DNA of 64,000 nt from Adiantum capillus-veneris (lineage: Eukaryota > Streptophyta > Polypodiopsida > Polypodiales > Pteridaceae). Shown here in pieces: positions 11,355 to 22,331 of the stretch. The DNA lies in assembly GCA_014529385.2 (NCBI GenBank), contig CM043945.1, forward strand, positions 94,652,112 through 94,716,111, given 5' to 3'. Each line of letters begins with the position of its first letter. Positions within the stretch are counted from its first letter, which is position 1. The notes under the pieces were generated by a model. The model made no database searches and was not told the origin of the DNA. It worked only from the letters and a program-made list of their open reading frames with translations. A program made the translations under genes and the position numbers.

Positions 11355-12826
11355 TGAAACCGGCCCGTGGGGCGGTAGGATTTAGCTTTCACCAGAAATT
11401 CTTTACTTTAGACACACACACAGAGCACTTTGCAAAGGGAACCTGCGACGGGAATTAACACTCGGCTCGAAAGCTAGAATGCCTCGAGCAGACGCAAACA
11501 ACCTATAGGCCCCAAAAATGGCGCCCCTTTTGGTATTTCTTTATACTTTGAAAGGGTAAATTACAAAGTAGAGTCCTGGGAATCCTTTACCTGTATCCCG
11601 CTAGATACTACCAGTTTTGGCCAAATTTCGACAACATAACAGCCCCAAAACTTGCGCGAAACCAATTCCCCTGCTAAAACTCACTTCCACTGAAGTATAC
11701 CCTTTGATTCTTGCCCAAAAACAGTAAATTCAGCATGCTGTATTTACTGGTTTTTGCTCTGTTTTCAGCCCCAAACAGTCCCTAGCTGTCCTCTGCCAGT
11801 GGGGCACGATCCCCAAGGGTTCCGGTGTCCGTATGGCTGAAAAATAGTCAATTTACAACGCATACACAGCGCTGAAAACGCACATGTACGGTGAGGTTAT
11901 GACCCTCACCGGTGCCTACTTTGGAGTAGTAGTTAGCTACCCTGATTCCTGCTCAAGGAGGCTCTTGCCTCAGCACAAAAGCATGAACCACACAGCTATA
12001 CATCAGTCAAATGAAGAGCCCTCTTGTGGGACATCACATAACTGCACGTAGGGGAGAGAGAGAGAGCAGTGTGTAGCGTGTAGGGCATCACTCGTAGCAC
12101 CACACTGTACATGAGAGGGAAAGAAAGCACTCCATAGCTCTTAACCTGTGACAGGTTCTCAATGAAGCATCCCCCAGCATAAATCGAGGGGCCCCTCTTC
12201 TGCGATTGACCTGTACTGCATCTGTGAACAAATATATGCAAAAAGGGGAAGATTTCAATGGCTGCCAAACCTGCGCATCACTGAAAACGCAGCAAAACAG
12301 CCCTGTAAACACGCATCTGATGCCTTCCAATGCTGAAAATGAGCTCCTTGGTCCTAGGTGAAGTCATGGGAAGCTCAAAAATAGAGAGAAATGGCTGAAA
12401 ATCAGAGTTATCAGCCTCCAAAACTGCTGCAAAAAGTCAGTTACGAGTTCTATTCTCCCAGACTTGGTAAATTGACCAAGAAGTGCCACTTGGCACTCAT
12501 ATATGCAATTTCCTTGCATTGGGCTTCCCGCTTAAAAATCTCTCAACTGGTGCATCAGTTGACTTTGTAGCAAAGTAATAAAATGTTCCCCTTGTCATTT
12601 TGAAGCTAATGACGCGAATAGATATCATGGCCCAAAATAGCAGTTCCCTAAATTTTAGGAGATGCTTCCGTTGGACTCCCACTGGTCTTCTGAGCATCTA
12701 TCCTCATTGGGACCGCATCCAAAAGTGCAATGTGGCCCAACTGTCGGATACTTTCTGTTGGTGATCCCACCACTTTATGCCTTTATTGAGTTCACTTCCT
12801 AGTATCCACCAACTTGCTAAGTGCGT
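11355..12826 (-). repeat. 5' LTR of the chromovirus remnant, truncated
   Basis: About 1.47 kb. It is colinear with 8542-10265 apart from the SINE and small differences. It ends abruptly at 12826 where an unrelated LTR fragment starts. Confidence 0.7.
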
Positions 12827-13361
12827 TCTACCATGCTAATTACTAAGCTAAGCTATGCTAATATGAGTGATTATGTGAAGAGATGTACATCTTTCTCGTA
12901 AGAATACTCCTTCCTCTCAATCTACTCTCATACCCCGCTAGCTCTCACCATCTTCGAAGGTGTGTGAGGTCTTGGGTCTGAGACCGTGAGGGAATTGATG
13001 TTGTGTTTGATAAGTGTTTTGCGTAGTGCATGAAGTTTCCATCTTCATTGCACTAGCTAGTATTGAAGGAACACAAGAAATTGTATTGTAAAATGTCTCT
13101 CTTAATGGGAGAAACCATAATACAAAGCCTTTTGGAGGGGGGACCGGCTCCATGCAAATCCGATCCTCAACTGTTGTCAATTGCTTAATTTCTCTCTCTT
13201 TTGAAGTATTGTTCATGCTATCTAACTAGGTGTTATGCTTTTAGTTGATTTCTCCACCCAAGCACTCTTGTTAATCTCATTAGGAATCTATTCTAATGAA
13301 ATGCTCACTATGTTCATGCTATTTTCCGCTACACACAAGTTACTAGGCCATTAAATGTTAC
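12827..13361 (+). repeat. LTR fragment of the 49.8-58.6 kb gypsy family
   Basis: Aligns in the same orientation with the 3' part of the LTRs at 49788-51433 and 56992-58631. Shared words include CCGCTAGCTCTC, the CTTCGAAGGTG motif, GGGGACCGGCTCCA and an AAATGTTACA end resembling the ATTCCATTACA end. Its right edge falls exactly where the copia gag frame stops, so this copy may have inserted into the copia relic. The 5' half of the LTR is missing. Confidence 0.7.
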
Positions 13362-13843
13362 ACTCATTGATATCCTTGACACCAACAAGGAAAGTATCCA
13401 TATCATCTTCCTCATGCATAATCTTCGATTCCAGCTCTTTACACAGCAAAGCAATTTTAGCCTCATTGCGGCTTGCATAAAGACCTGCTAGAATATCCCA
13501 AGCCTGTTTTGCAGATTTCATTGAACGAATGTGAGGAGTAATGGTGCGCTTCACAGACAACGCAATCAACGCATGAGCCTACGCAGCCTTTACATCCCAA
13601 CGAGCTTGTTCTGCCGTAGGCAAAACAACTCTAATAGCAGCAATCCTTGCAACAAGACCTTCCACATCCTCAACATCGTCTACATCCTCAGAACTAGGAC
13701 GTACATCAATGCCCTGCACAATATTCCAGACGCCCTTTGACACAAGAGCATGTTGCATCATGTAAGCCCACAGGGTAATTGTCCCCATCCAACCTGTCCT
13801 CAGCAGCAAACATCTTGAACACATCTGTGTTGTTGTCAGCCAT
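13362..13843 (-). pseudogene. Truncated, frameshifted copia gag
   Basis: Begins MADNNTDVFKMF at 13843. A frameshift near 13775 moves to the frame reading YMMQHALVSKGVWNIVQG, and another near 13575 leads to MIALSVKRTITPHIRS and KQAWDILAGLYASRN. These are the UBN2-type copia Gag landmarks also present at 21650-22331. The frame ends at the junction with the LTR fragment at 13361. Confidence 0.75.
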
Positions 13844-14193
13844 GGAAAATGTCTGCACCTGATGTAAAAACTGTCCGAAATGAGGAGAAACTAATGAGAC
13901 CAGCACGTGCTATATAGCAGAACACGCAGTAGACTGTACGGGACCTGTTATGCGAAAACGGCACTGACAGAAATTGTGTACAGAATGACGAAATTGCCTG
14001 TGCAGACCTGCCTGTAGTGGAAACGGAGGCCGAAATGAGCCCGAATCATAAATCTAAGCAAACTAAGCTCTACGAGCACTCCCGAAATTTCTCTCGACCT
14101 GCGAACGCTCGCCAAAGCTCACAAAAATCGGAGAAAGTTGCTCGAGCTGCTGGCGACTAAGCCCATGAGGATGCAACTTGCTCTGATACCAAT

Positions 14194-14417
14194 TGTTGGA
14201 ATTAGGGTTGCAAAGAACGCACACAGCTTGGAGAAGACGAACGAAGCTTAAGGCACACAATAGAGAGAGTATTACTTAGTGTGCAATAGAAAGATAGATA
14301 GCCCTAGAGTAATGGACGTATACAATGCACGGGGGAAAAAACCTCCTAAAGAGGGAAAAAATGCCCCGGCGGTCCTAGTGTGTTCACACACATCACTACC
14401 ACATGTATATCGTAACA
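14194..14417 (-). repeat. 5' LTR of the truncated copia element
   Basis: 224 bp, TG...CA ends, followed on the minus strand by ATTGGTATCAGAG. It matches the LTRs at 21074-21287 and 25720-25934. Confidence 0.85.
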
Positions 14418-14628
14418 AACGCACTAGGAATACTCTATACTCGGATGTCTTCAGTGAGAAAAACCCTCACTTATAATTCCAATAATTCATTTAGAATTAT
14501 TTTTTTCTTGGTGTTCCGAGCGAGAAAACTCCGATCTAGAACACCTGCGATGCCACATACATGAACAAGGCACCTATGAAGAAGAGAGATCACCAAGGTA
14601 GAAAGAGGCACTGGGCAAAACATCTGAG

Positions 14629-14672
<44 letters not shown>

Positions 14673-16348
14673 TGGAAAGGCTCTCCACATACAAGTGACC
14701 ATAGGTGGTACGGCATAGATCTGACATGCCCCAATGGATAGACCCGAGGTACACACAACTATGACTAATACTGCCATCTACTCCCAGCCTCCTGAGAAGG
14801 CAAGGCTCTAGCCGGATCTCCCCTCGCAAGAGGACTGATTTGGAGGGAGACGAAACCAGATCAGAGCGCCCATGATGTGGCTGCCCCCAGAAGCACATGG
14901 ATCTCCTCCTCTCGTATGCCTGCATCAAGATGGAGGTGCTCTGCATTTGCAAGATCATGGTGCATCCAAGCATCTACCCTGAGAGGAGAAAACATCTTTG
15001 CTACCCGTCAACTACCATGCGGTGCTGCCTCTCTGCTGAAGATGAAAAACACTAGGGAGGTAGCAGCCAGCCAAAACGCTGGCATATGCTGCCCCCCCTC
15101 CAATACGGGCACCCTACAGTAGAAGCCTAAATACACCACGGGCCCAGTAGGGCAACGGGGAAAATAGGCAAGGCTGGGAAAAATGCCCACAGCCTGCAGG
15201 GCCTGTTAGCCATGGAAAGGAACCAAAACCCTGAGGTAAGCATGGCTAAACACATTCTGACATGAGAAAACAACCTCACTTTGGCCGGGCACAGCCACAA
15301 AACAGCCATCACTCCTTGACACCTGTCCTTGGGAGAAACTACGACCGACTGGACGAATCCAAAGAGATGCCATAACTTTGACAAAGTCCTACCTCCTCTA
15401 GAGTCACAACCATTGATGTCGAACTGGAATGAAAGGTCCCCCATAGATCTCATGCCCAAAGAAATGATCAAGCTGAAGTTGAGGATACCCCAAGCTGCAA
15501 CAATTACCAATGACCCGCACAGACCACCACCAAAGGGTGTCCTATCAATGGGTAACTAAGAAAGAGGCAAACTCACAAACTCCGAGCCTGCTGTCCACCC
15601 AAAAACACAGCTATGAAGGGCTGAAAATGCCGCTGTACAGCAAATTATCAGCATGCTCATCCGCTCCTAGAACGTACTGCACTAGTACACAGGTCTAAAT
15701 AGGGTAGGTCTCCCATGTGCCCAGCCGTCAGAGGGCTGAAAACAAAGAAAGACAGTGTATAGCTCAAAAGGAATCACCGATATGCCGCCATCGTCATAAA
15801 GCCGATCATAGATCCGGTGTAGACAAATGTCAAAGGCTAGATCCTGTACCAAAATCTCCGCCGTAGATGCTCCACTATTGCCAAGAATCCTCGTAGCAAA
15901 TCTGCCTATCCAATGCGAAGTCCAAGCTGTAGACACTCCACCGTCGCAAGGGATGTTGCCGATCCGAGCCAAAGAGAATGCGAGGCTGAGGAGTTGCCAA
16001 TGCGAAGCAGATAGAAGAGCCGATGCCTATGGTGGCACCACGAGGGGGCTGCCACTGCTCTTGCCAAGAAAAATACATGTGGCTAAATATTGCAGCCCAC
16101 CATATTGCTAACGGAAGGCATCCAAAAGGGAGGAAGGGGCACAGGAATGGCCACCCTAGGCTCTGAGGTTTAGGTCCCCAATCTGCAAGCAAAAATGCAA
16201 AGCTGCCCAGCCTGCTCTTCAGCGTTTTCAAAACGCTGCCTCAAGGCTGAAATGCCAACACAAAACGCAAACAAGAAGAAGCGCAGCCTGCTGATCTGAG
16301 ATAACGGAGGAAAAACCTGCAACAGGGGTTGCCTGGGCTCTAATACCA
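14418..16348 (-). mobile_element. Probable non-coding LTR-element interior
   Basis: At 16348-16335 the minus strand reads TGGTATTAGAGCCC, one mismatch from the standard tRNA-Met primer site, preceded by CTCA. This fits a minus-strand element whose LTR lies at 16349 and above and whose interior runs down to about 14.5 kb. No gag or pol domain was found in any frame, so it would be a non-coding derivative or a much-decayed element. A second LTR was not identified. A (GA)n tract lies at 14632-14669. Confidence 0.4.
14632..14669. repeat. (GA)n microsatellite
   Basis: About 19 GA units within the putative non-coding element. Confidence 0.95.
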
Positions 16349-16872
16349 TGAGATCGCCATCATGAGATAGTGGCATAAAAGCCTGCTGCATGACAAAGGG
16401 TGCACCCCCCCCCCCCCCCCCGGCGAGTTAAAATGACTTTTTCCAAGTAGTATCCACAGGATCTTTGCAAGCCTTAACTTACAATAGCCCTTTACCTAAT
16501 CCAAGATTTCAAATTTTGTATAACCATCCTTTGGGGGGATACCCCAAAGCATCAAGAGAGGGGGGCGCCAATTGTCTGCCTATATACCTGCTACAGGCAC
16601 GGTCGGCCAGGCATCTAGACAGCCCCACGACATCTCACCAAAAAAATGCAGGAAATAACCCAATAAGAAGGCGCCCATAATAAATGGGACAATACAATAG
16701 GTCCGGCTAGCCAGTGTGGCTGGGCCCAGACAATATGCAACCTACTATAAATGAGATGCATAGGGTAGCCAGTGCGGGTGCATACTAGCCGATACAAGTA
16801 TGCCCTGTCCTGGGTGATGCAGCAGAGCCGTGTAACTCTTACCAGAAATAGGCATCGAGTACATGTATCATA
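16349..16872 (-). repeat. Possible LTR next to a primer site, with poly-C run
   Basis: Starts TGAGATCGCC directly after the primer-like site and contains a 17-base poly-C run at 16405-16421. The far boundary is not defined and no partner copy was seen. Confidence 0.3.
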
Positions 16873-16998
16873 TGTCTACATGTACGTATCGTATGTCCTG
16901 TCCTATACCTAGCTACTATGCTTCAAAGCTCATGTATTGTACGTCTACGTATTATATGTCGTGTCCTGTACCTAGCTACTATGCTTCGAAGCTCATTT
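16873..16998. repeat. Tandem duplication, two units of about 63 bp
   Basis: The phrase CCTAGCTACTATGCTTC followed by AAGCTCAT occurs twice, with TCCTATACC at 16901 and TCCTGTACC at 16964, a period of 63 bp. Flanking GTCTACGTAT-like words repeat as well. Confidence 0.8.
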
Positions 16999-17852
16999 TG
17001 TTATTAAGTTGTCATTAGTGGCTGGCAGAGATATTGGTCAAGCATTATGTCCCTTCTCTCTTAGCTATCTCCCTCTCGTTTGTATTTGTCGTCATGTCTT
17101 GTGCTCTTCACATCCCTCCTTCACTTGTCATGTGTTTGATGAGCACTAGCAATCCTCTATGAAGGTTGTGTGCTACATTTAAAGGAAAATTCTGCAACAT
17201 TCTTTACCATCCATACACTATATACATATCAAAGCCATAGTGTGGATAACCCACTAGAGCTCTATTGAGAAAATAAACACTAAACAAAACAAGTAGCACT
17301 ACCTAGTCTTATTTGGCCTTTAGAATGCCATTACCTGGCCATGATGGACTCATTAGACCACGTTCCTTTACCTAAAGGGCACAATTCTTTAGCCTTATTG
17401 GTTTCCCATACTTTAACATATCTGTCAAAACCTGTTCTCATGTATTTTATGTTTTCGTACCTAGCATACCCAAGAAATCCAAATGTAAGTGAGTACAACG
17501 ACCTCTAGACAAAAGGGGTAAACAGCTGAGGGATGAAGCACTATGAAAAGAGGCTGGCACTCTCTCACCAAGTTAGTTTACTGTCTCAATTTCCACAGAT
17601 CATCATCCACGGAAATGTGTATAAACATGTAAGCAACTAATATTCAAACTTCAATTACTTGTAGAAGACATTCTTTTCCTGTTGAATAAAGGTAAATCAC
17701 AATCAGGCAATTATTTTACAGAAGAGAATGAAAGGTATCCCAGTGTGCTTTCAGTGTGTGAAAGGAAAGAATGCATATAGCCCTTCCTGCCTAACAACCA
17801 AATCAGACAACCAGTAAGCGTTGAAAACATGAGAACTGAGAAAATGGAGGAC
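16999..17852. other. SEC5 intron 1 next to exon 1, no recognised feature
   Basis: AT-rich intron without transposon landmarks, coding frames or clear repeats. Confidence 0.5.
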
Positions 17853-18251
17853 CTCATTCTCATCAACCCGTTTCCAGCAATCAGGTTCCTCATCATCGTC
17901 GTCAAAGTCCAAAACAGGGTCGATCTTCGGAGCACGAGGGGCGGAGGGTCTGCGTTCGCTGGGCTCATCATCCTCAGATGAAATGCTGAGAAGTTCCACA
18001 TCTGATTCCTCGTCTGGATCAGCCTGGGGCTGGGGAATAGGATTACGAGGGGGAGGAGGGCGGCGGGGGGCAGGGGCAGGAGGTGGATTGCGAGAGGGGG
18101 GCCCAGCAGCAGCTCGAGAGACAATCGGAGGTGGGTGGTTTCCGGGACGCGTGTACTGCAGGTCACGATGCGCCTGCTCTTCCAGCGCCCTCTGAAGAAG
18201 CTCCTCCTCATCCTCTTGCTCCTCAAACTCATCCTCGCTCGATATGGACAT
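17853..18251 (-). CDS. SEC5: Exocyst subunit SEC5, exon 1 (N-terminus)
   Basis: First coding exon, 133 codons from ATG at 18251. It starts MSISSEDEFEEQEDEEELLQ and continues ALEEQAHRDLQY. A proline/arginine-rich low-complexity stretch follows (residues ~40-78), then DEESDVELLSISSEDDE (~80-96), an acidic run, and EEPDCWKRVDENE at the end. The ELLQ-AL-EQA-RDL start, the ESDVELLSIS motif and EPDCWKRV match the N-terminus of plant SEC5 (Arabidopsis SEC5A, from memory). This is the flexible region before the exocyst-subunit rod. The donor GAG/GTCCTC is non-consensus after GT. The open frame past 17853 is intron. A (CAG)n run lies just before the ATG. Confidence 0.92.
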
Positions 18252-18412
18252 TGCTGCTGCTGCTGCTGCTCAAGCGCGTTACCTCTCCCTCTCGTAGTCC
18301 GCTGTAGAGGAGAGAGAGAGAGAGGGAGAGAGAGGAAATAAAAGTTAAAAGGGGCCGGCTTATTTGTTGACTCGCCCAATGTTCATTCATCCAGACATGG
18401 TTTATATAACTC
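18252..18412 (-). promoter_or_regulatory. SEC5 core promoter and 5' leader
   Basis: On the minus strand TATATAAA (18408-18401) lies about 150 bp before the SEC5 ATG and would place transcription start near 18370. The leader that follows contains a CT-rich tract (18310-18340), a common plant Y-patch, and six CAG/GCA triplets next to the ATG. A CTCTACAG at about 18300 could be a leader-intron acceptor, but no donor is evident. Confidence 0.55.
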
Positions 18413-18446
18413 AGTTTTGGAAGTTTCAATATCAATAGAATAGAAA

Positions 18447-18684
18447 TAGAGCACCCAAATCTTGGGTTTGAATTATTTTCCCAGCCAAACTAATCGCTTT
18501 ACTTCTTCAAAACTGAGAAGAAATCAATCGCTATTTTTATTATAATAGCAAGTTTCTTTTATAATAGAGCACCCAAATCTTGGGTTTGTTTTTTTTCCCA
18601 ACCAAAACCAAAAGATTTTGTTGTTTTACTCCTTCAAAACTGAGAAGAAATCAGTTGCTATTTTTTAATTATAATAGCAAGTTT
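18447..18684. repeat. Tandem duplication of 118 bp upstream of SEC5
   Basis: The sequence beginning TAGAGCACCCAAATCTTGGG at 18447 recurs at 18565. Each copy continues through a T-rich stretch, CTTCAAAACTGAGAAGAAATC and TATAATAGCAAGTTTCT. The copies differ at several positions. It lies 195-430 bp before the SEC5 start codon. Confidence 0.85.
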
Positions 18685-19432
18685 CTATTATTGTTACAAT
18701 AGAAACTTTAACTTTTGGGACATGAAGAGAGGGAGTGAAGCCAGGTAGCAAGGCAAGATGCCGATGATCTTTGTTGAGGCCAAGGGCTCTCTCTCTCTCT
18801 CTCTCTCTCTCTATGCTCTTGAACATTTTGTGAGAATCAAGACAGAGGCAAATTCTCCCATGATTCTAACAGTACTTCCACTATAGAGGTAGATTGCTCC
18901 ATGATTTCAACACTAAACTTTGTTAGAAGACAATAAGGCCAATGCAAGGAAAGTAGTTATGATAGGCACCATTACATGGACTTGTATTTGCCTCAAGGCA
19001 TTGGAGATCGGAACCAAAACATGCCCACATCTGCATACTCAAAGCGATCAACACATGTAGTCATAGCACATAAGCAATGAAGTGGATGGATACGGAGTTG
19101 TGCCAATTGTTGTGCAAGCGCGAACAAATTGTTTGACACATTAGAGGTAAGATTTCGAAAAGTTGATTGATAAAGTGGTTAGTCTCAAACTTTGAACTTA
19201 ATGTTGTGATATCTTTAATGCTCCATTGAGGGATAATAGGGCGACTTGAACTCCTTGGGCCACCACACCAACCACCTCCTTGAGTAAGACTCATCCCTTT
19301 CCTTTGTTGAGATGTCATTGATGCTCCTTATAGAAATGTAGTATATTATATTGTGAGAAGTTTGATGCAAACAAGATCAACCGCAAGCAAGGCACTAACC
19401 CTAGGATAGTGTAAAATATATTGATTTATTGT
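18685..19432. other. SEC5 upstream DNA with a (CT)n tract
   Basis: No coding frame is recognised. A (CT)n tract of about 13 units lies at 18787-18812. Confidence 0.5.
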
Positions 19433-19825
19433 TGAGCATGCTTCTCATGATGAACACATGCTACACTTTATAGCCACAAGCTACATGTTGTAGCTCACAT
19501 GGTACTTGCCCTTTCACATTTGTGGTGCATATTCCTCTTGCCTTAATTTCCACCTTCCATCATTGAGAATATATAAATCCACCATGCTTAACTTGTGATT
19601 CTTCTCTCATTTTATTCAATCAAGCAAGTCCATTTCATTTCATTGAGTACGATTGGCTTAATTCTTTTGCTTGTATTAAAAGCTAATTTGACTCCTCGGT
19701 ATGTAAATGAAGTTTATTGTGCATGCACGATTTGAGCTATTAGGCTCCACCTATTGCACTCCAACGTTTGTAAAAGGGTTCGGAGACTGTCACATTTTTT
19801 GGTAAGACCATCCTACAAGCACACA

Positions 19826-20650
19826 ATGTCCACCAAAAACATCGACAGCTTCAACGGCATCAGGTTTCACACCTGAAAGACAAAGATAAAGGGGGTGCTT
19901 ATGAAAAAGAATCTTTGGAGCATTGTAAAACTACCATCCGGTTTGAGGGAAGCCTCGACGCGAACCTTGAATGCTCAACAACAAGCCAAAGACGAGCAAG
20001 CACTTGGAATCATCATCACAACACTTGAAGAAGACTTCATTCACCACATAGATGATGCTAAATCTGCACTTCATGCCTGGAAAACCCTAGAGCATCTTTT
20101 TGGTACTCCAAGATGAGCTCAAAATTCTACGTTATGGTCTCAATATGCACAAGCAAGATGGTGTTGCTAGCCTTGACAACAAACTTAAGAGTTCTCAACC
20201 CAACTTGTCTATGTTGAGGTAGAAGTTCTAGATGAGGATAAAATTGCCATCCTTCTCAAAGCTCTATCACGTAGCTTTGATAATACTGTAATTGTTCTCA
20301 AGGAGAAAGATCTTATTCATGCATTTGAAGATGTCATCGATTCACTACTAGAGGAAGAAAAAGAATTGGCACCTACACAAGGTCTCAAAATAATGCATTT
20401 GTAGTAAATGGTAAAGGTTGCTCACATTGTGGCAAAAGCAACCACAAATCACAAAATTGCTTCTGCATTAAGGTGTGCCCTCATTGCAACAAAAAGGTAC
20501 ATGCACCCAGCCGATGTTTCTCCGAAGAAAATGCAAAGAACCCAAAGAATCCTAAAGATTCCAAAGGCAAAGTAGATGTCGTGGAAGAAGAAGAAGAAGA
20601 AGGGGATATCAACATTGTTTACTATGAGGATGCATTGCAATGGGTTTAGA
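19826..20650 (+). pseudogene. Copia-type gag with two zinc knuckles, decayed
   Basis: Starts MSTKNIDSFNGIRFHT. An in-frame TGA follows, then KNLWSIVKLPSGL, LEEDFIHHIDDAKSALHAW and KTLEHLFGT, the usual copia Gag order. A frameshift lies near 20110. Further on, LDEDKIAILLKALSRSFDN and a frame change lead to two perfect CX2CX4HX4C knuckles, CSHCGKSNHKSQNC and CPHCNKKVHAPSRC. An acidic tail (VDVVEEEEEEGD) ends at a TAG. No protease or polymerase follows. Confidence 0.75.
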
Positions 20651-20879
20651 CACTATCCCAAACCCAAATTTTGGTGGTAAGAACTACTCTCTTGCATTAT
20701 ATTCATCTTATGAGCCATATGTAGTTACCCTATGTAACCCAAATTAGACTCCTTGACAAGAATCGATGCATTTTGTGTTGCTAAGGTAAGCCTTTTGCTT
20801 GCACACAATACATGAAAAATCCCTAAGCCAAGAATACTTAGATGCACCCCTATGTGCATGGATACAACCTCCTAAATAG
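20651..20879 (+). other. Residual 3' interior of the gag-only element
   Basis: Short AT-rich stretch between gag and the 3' LTR. No protein domain is visible. Confidence 0.4.
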
Positions 20880-21073
20880 GAATCATTAACACATGCTTTT
20901 CATGTCATGCACACATGCTACACTTTATAGCCTCAAGCTACATGTTGTAGCTCACATGCTACTTGCCCTTCACATATGTGATGCATACTTCTCTTGCCTT
21001 AATTCTCACTTTCCACCATTGAGCCCATATAAGGCCACCATTCTTAACTTGTAATTCTCCTTCTATTTGATCA

Positions 21074-21287
21074 TGTTACAATATACATGTGGGAGTGATG
21101 TGTGTGAACACACTAGGACCGTCGGGGCATTTTTCCCTCTTTAGGAGGTTTTTTTCCCCGTGCATTGTATATATGCCCATCACTCTAGGGCTATCTATCT
21201 TTCCATTGCACGTTCTCTGTTGTGTGCCTTGAGCTTCCTTCGTCTTCTCCAAGTTGTGTGTGTTTCCCTGCAACCCTAATTCCAACA
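21074..21287 (+). repeat. 5' LTR of the copia element
   Basis: 214 bp, TGTTACAATATAC...TTCCAACA. It is followed by ATTGGTATCAGAG. Confidence 0.95.
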
Positions 21288-21649
21288 ATTGGTATCAGAG
21301 TAGGTCACGTCCTCCCGGGCTTAGTTGCTAGCATTGCCAGAACACCCCTGCTCGTTTTCTCACATTTCAACGAGCTTTGGCAAGCGTCAGCAGGTCGACA
21401 AAAATTTTGGGTAGCTCCTAGAGCTTGGTCTGCTCAGAATTTCATTTTGAGCTCATTTCGACCTCTATTTCCACTACAGCCAAGTCTGCATAGGCAATTT
21501 TGTCATTTTGTGCAAAAATTTTGTCAGTGTCAATTACTGCATAACAGGTCCCATACAATCTACTGCGGGTTGTGCTATATAGCACGTGTTGATCTCACTC
21601 AATTTCTCCTCATTTCGGACAGTTGTCACATCCGGTGCATGCATTTTCC

Positions 21650-22331
21650 ATGGCTGACAACAACACAAATGTGTTCAAGATGTTTGCTATTGAGGGAAGA
21701 CTGGATGGGGACAACTACCCTATGCGGGCTTACATGATGCAACATGTACTTGTATCAAAGGGACTTTGGAACATTGTGCAGGGGATTGATGTACGTCCTG
21801 GTACTGTGGATGCACGCGATGTTGAGGATGCTCCAGGATTTGCTGCCAGGGTTGCTACTGTCAGAGATGTTTAGCTAACGGCCGAACAGGCTCGTTGGTG
21901 ATGTAAGAGATGCACAGGCTCATGCATTGATTGCATTGTCTGTAAAACGCACTATCCCTCCTCACATCCGTTCATCAAAATCTGCAAAACAGGCTTGGGA
22001 TATTCTAGTAGGTCTTTATGCACGCCGCAATGAGGCTAAAATTGCTTTGCTACGTAAAGAGCTGGAATCGAAGATCATGCATGAGGAAGATGAAATGGAC
22101 ACTTTCCTTGCTGGAGTCAAGGATGTTAATGAGAAACTAATTTCTGAAGGAGAAGTCATTTCTGACAGTTCACTTGTGCAGGCTGTTCTTGATGCTTTGC
22201 CAGATTCTTACCAGACTTTTGCTAGTACTTGGAGACTTATGACCCAAGGAAATCCTGAAGTTGTCAAGTTTGATGCATTATGCAGATTGTTGTTGCAAGA
22301 GTCACTTTCCAAAAAAAACATGACTAGGTAG
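21650..22331 (+). pseudogene. Copia gag (UBN2-type)
   Basis: Begins MADNNTNVFKMFAIEGRLDG, then YMMQHVLVSKGLWNIVQG. A stop at about 21872 and a frame change near 21900 are followed by ALIALSVKRTIPPHIRSS, AWDILVGLYARRNEAK, LESKIMHEEDEMDTFLAGV and VLDALPDSYQTFAS, ending at a stop near 22329. These are the gag segments that build the virus-like particle. About 150 bp further on a zinc knuckle remnant reads CCHYCKANDNLIKQC, where the histidine position is N, so it could not bind zinc normally. Confidence 0.85.

Larger units (their letters stand above)
8542..12826 (-). mobile_element. Gutted Ty3/gypsy chromovirus remnant
   Basis: Two long related copies, 8542-10482 and 11355-12826, flank about 870 bp of internal sequence. 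The internal part holds only a chromodomain-type integrase tail on the minus strand. PPT-like AAGAGGGGTA on the minus strand directly precedes TGTCACGAGG, the start of the 3' LTR (right edge 10482). A degenerate tRNA-Asp-like primer site (CCGTTGCCAGGACATC on the minus strand, near 11337-11356) abuts the 5' LTR. The 5' LTR is truncated at 12826, missing the part equivalent to 10265-10482. Gag, protease, RT and most of integrase are gone. The 3' LTR carries an extra ~245 bp SINE. Confidence 0.7.
13362..14417 (-). mobile_element. Truncated Ty1/copia element, same family as 21074-25934
   Basis: Minus-strand 5' end of a copia element. LTR 14194-14417 (TGTTACGATATACATG ... CCAACA), primer site TGGTATCAGAG at 14191-14181, leader, then gag up to 13362, where sequence of another LTR begins. 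The LTR and gag closely match the complete element at 21074-25934. Everything after the middle of gag is missing. Confidence 0.85.
1267..17852 (-). other. SEC5 intron 1 (16,586 bp), filled with transposons
   Basis: Inferred intron joining exon 1 (glutamate codon at 17855-17853) to exon 2 (leucine codon at 1266-1264) in phase 0. The acceptor is strong, with a run of T before CAG. The donor is GT followed by CCTC, which is not consensus, but the protein alignment across the joint (...DENE then LARMV...) leaves little room for another site. Nearly all of the intron from about 2.1 to 16.8 kb is transposable-element sequence of at least five families in both orientations, listed separately. Introns this long filled with LTR elements are known from gymnosperms and other large plant genomes. 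Confidence 0.8.

Noticed and set aside
8542-12826. Segmental duplication of 1.5-1.7 kb
   Set aside because: The copies have LTR-type ends, with a polypurine tract and primer-like site on the inner sides and a chromodomain fragment between, so LTRs of one deleted element explain them better.
14877-16391. Several 60-127 codon frames on both strands
   Set aside because: No domain or motif in any of them, and they overlap on both strands. The region looks like a non-coding retroelement interior.
17711-18379. 222-codon alternative frame overlapping SEC5 exon 1
   Set aside because: Different frame from the conserved SEC5 peptide. It is open only because of the GC- and repeat-rich composition of the exon and its CT-rich leader.
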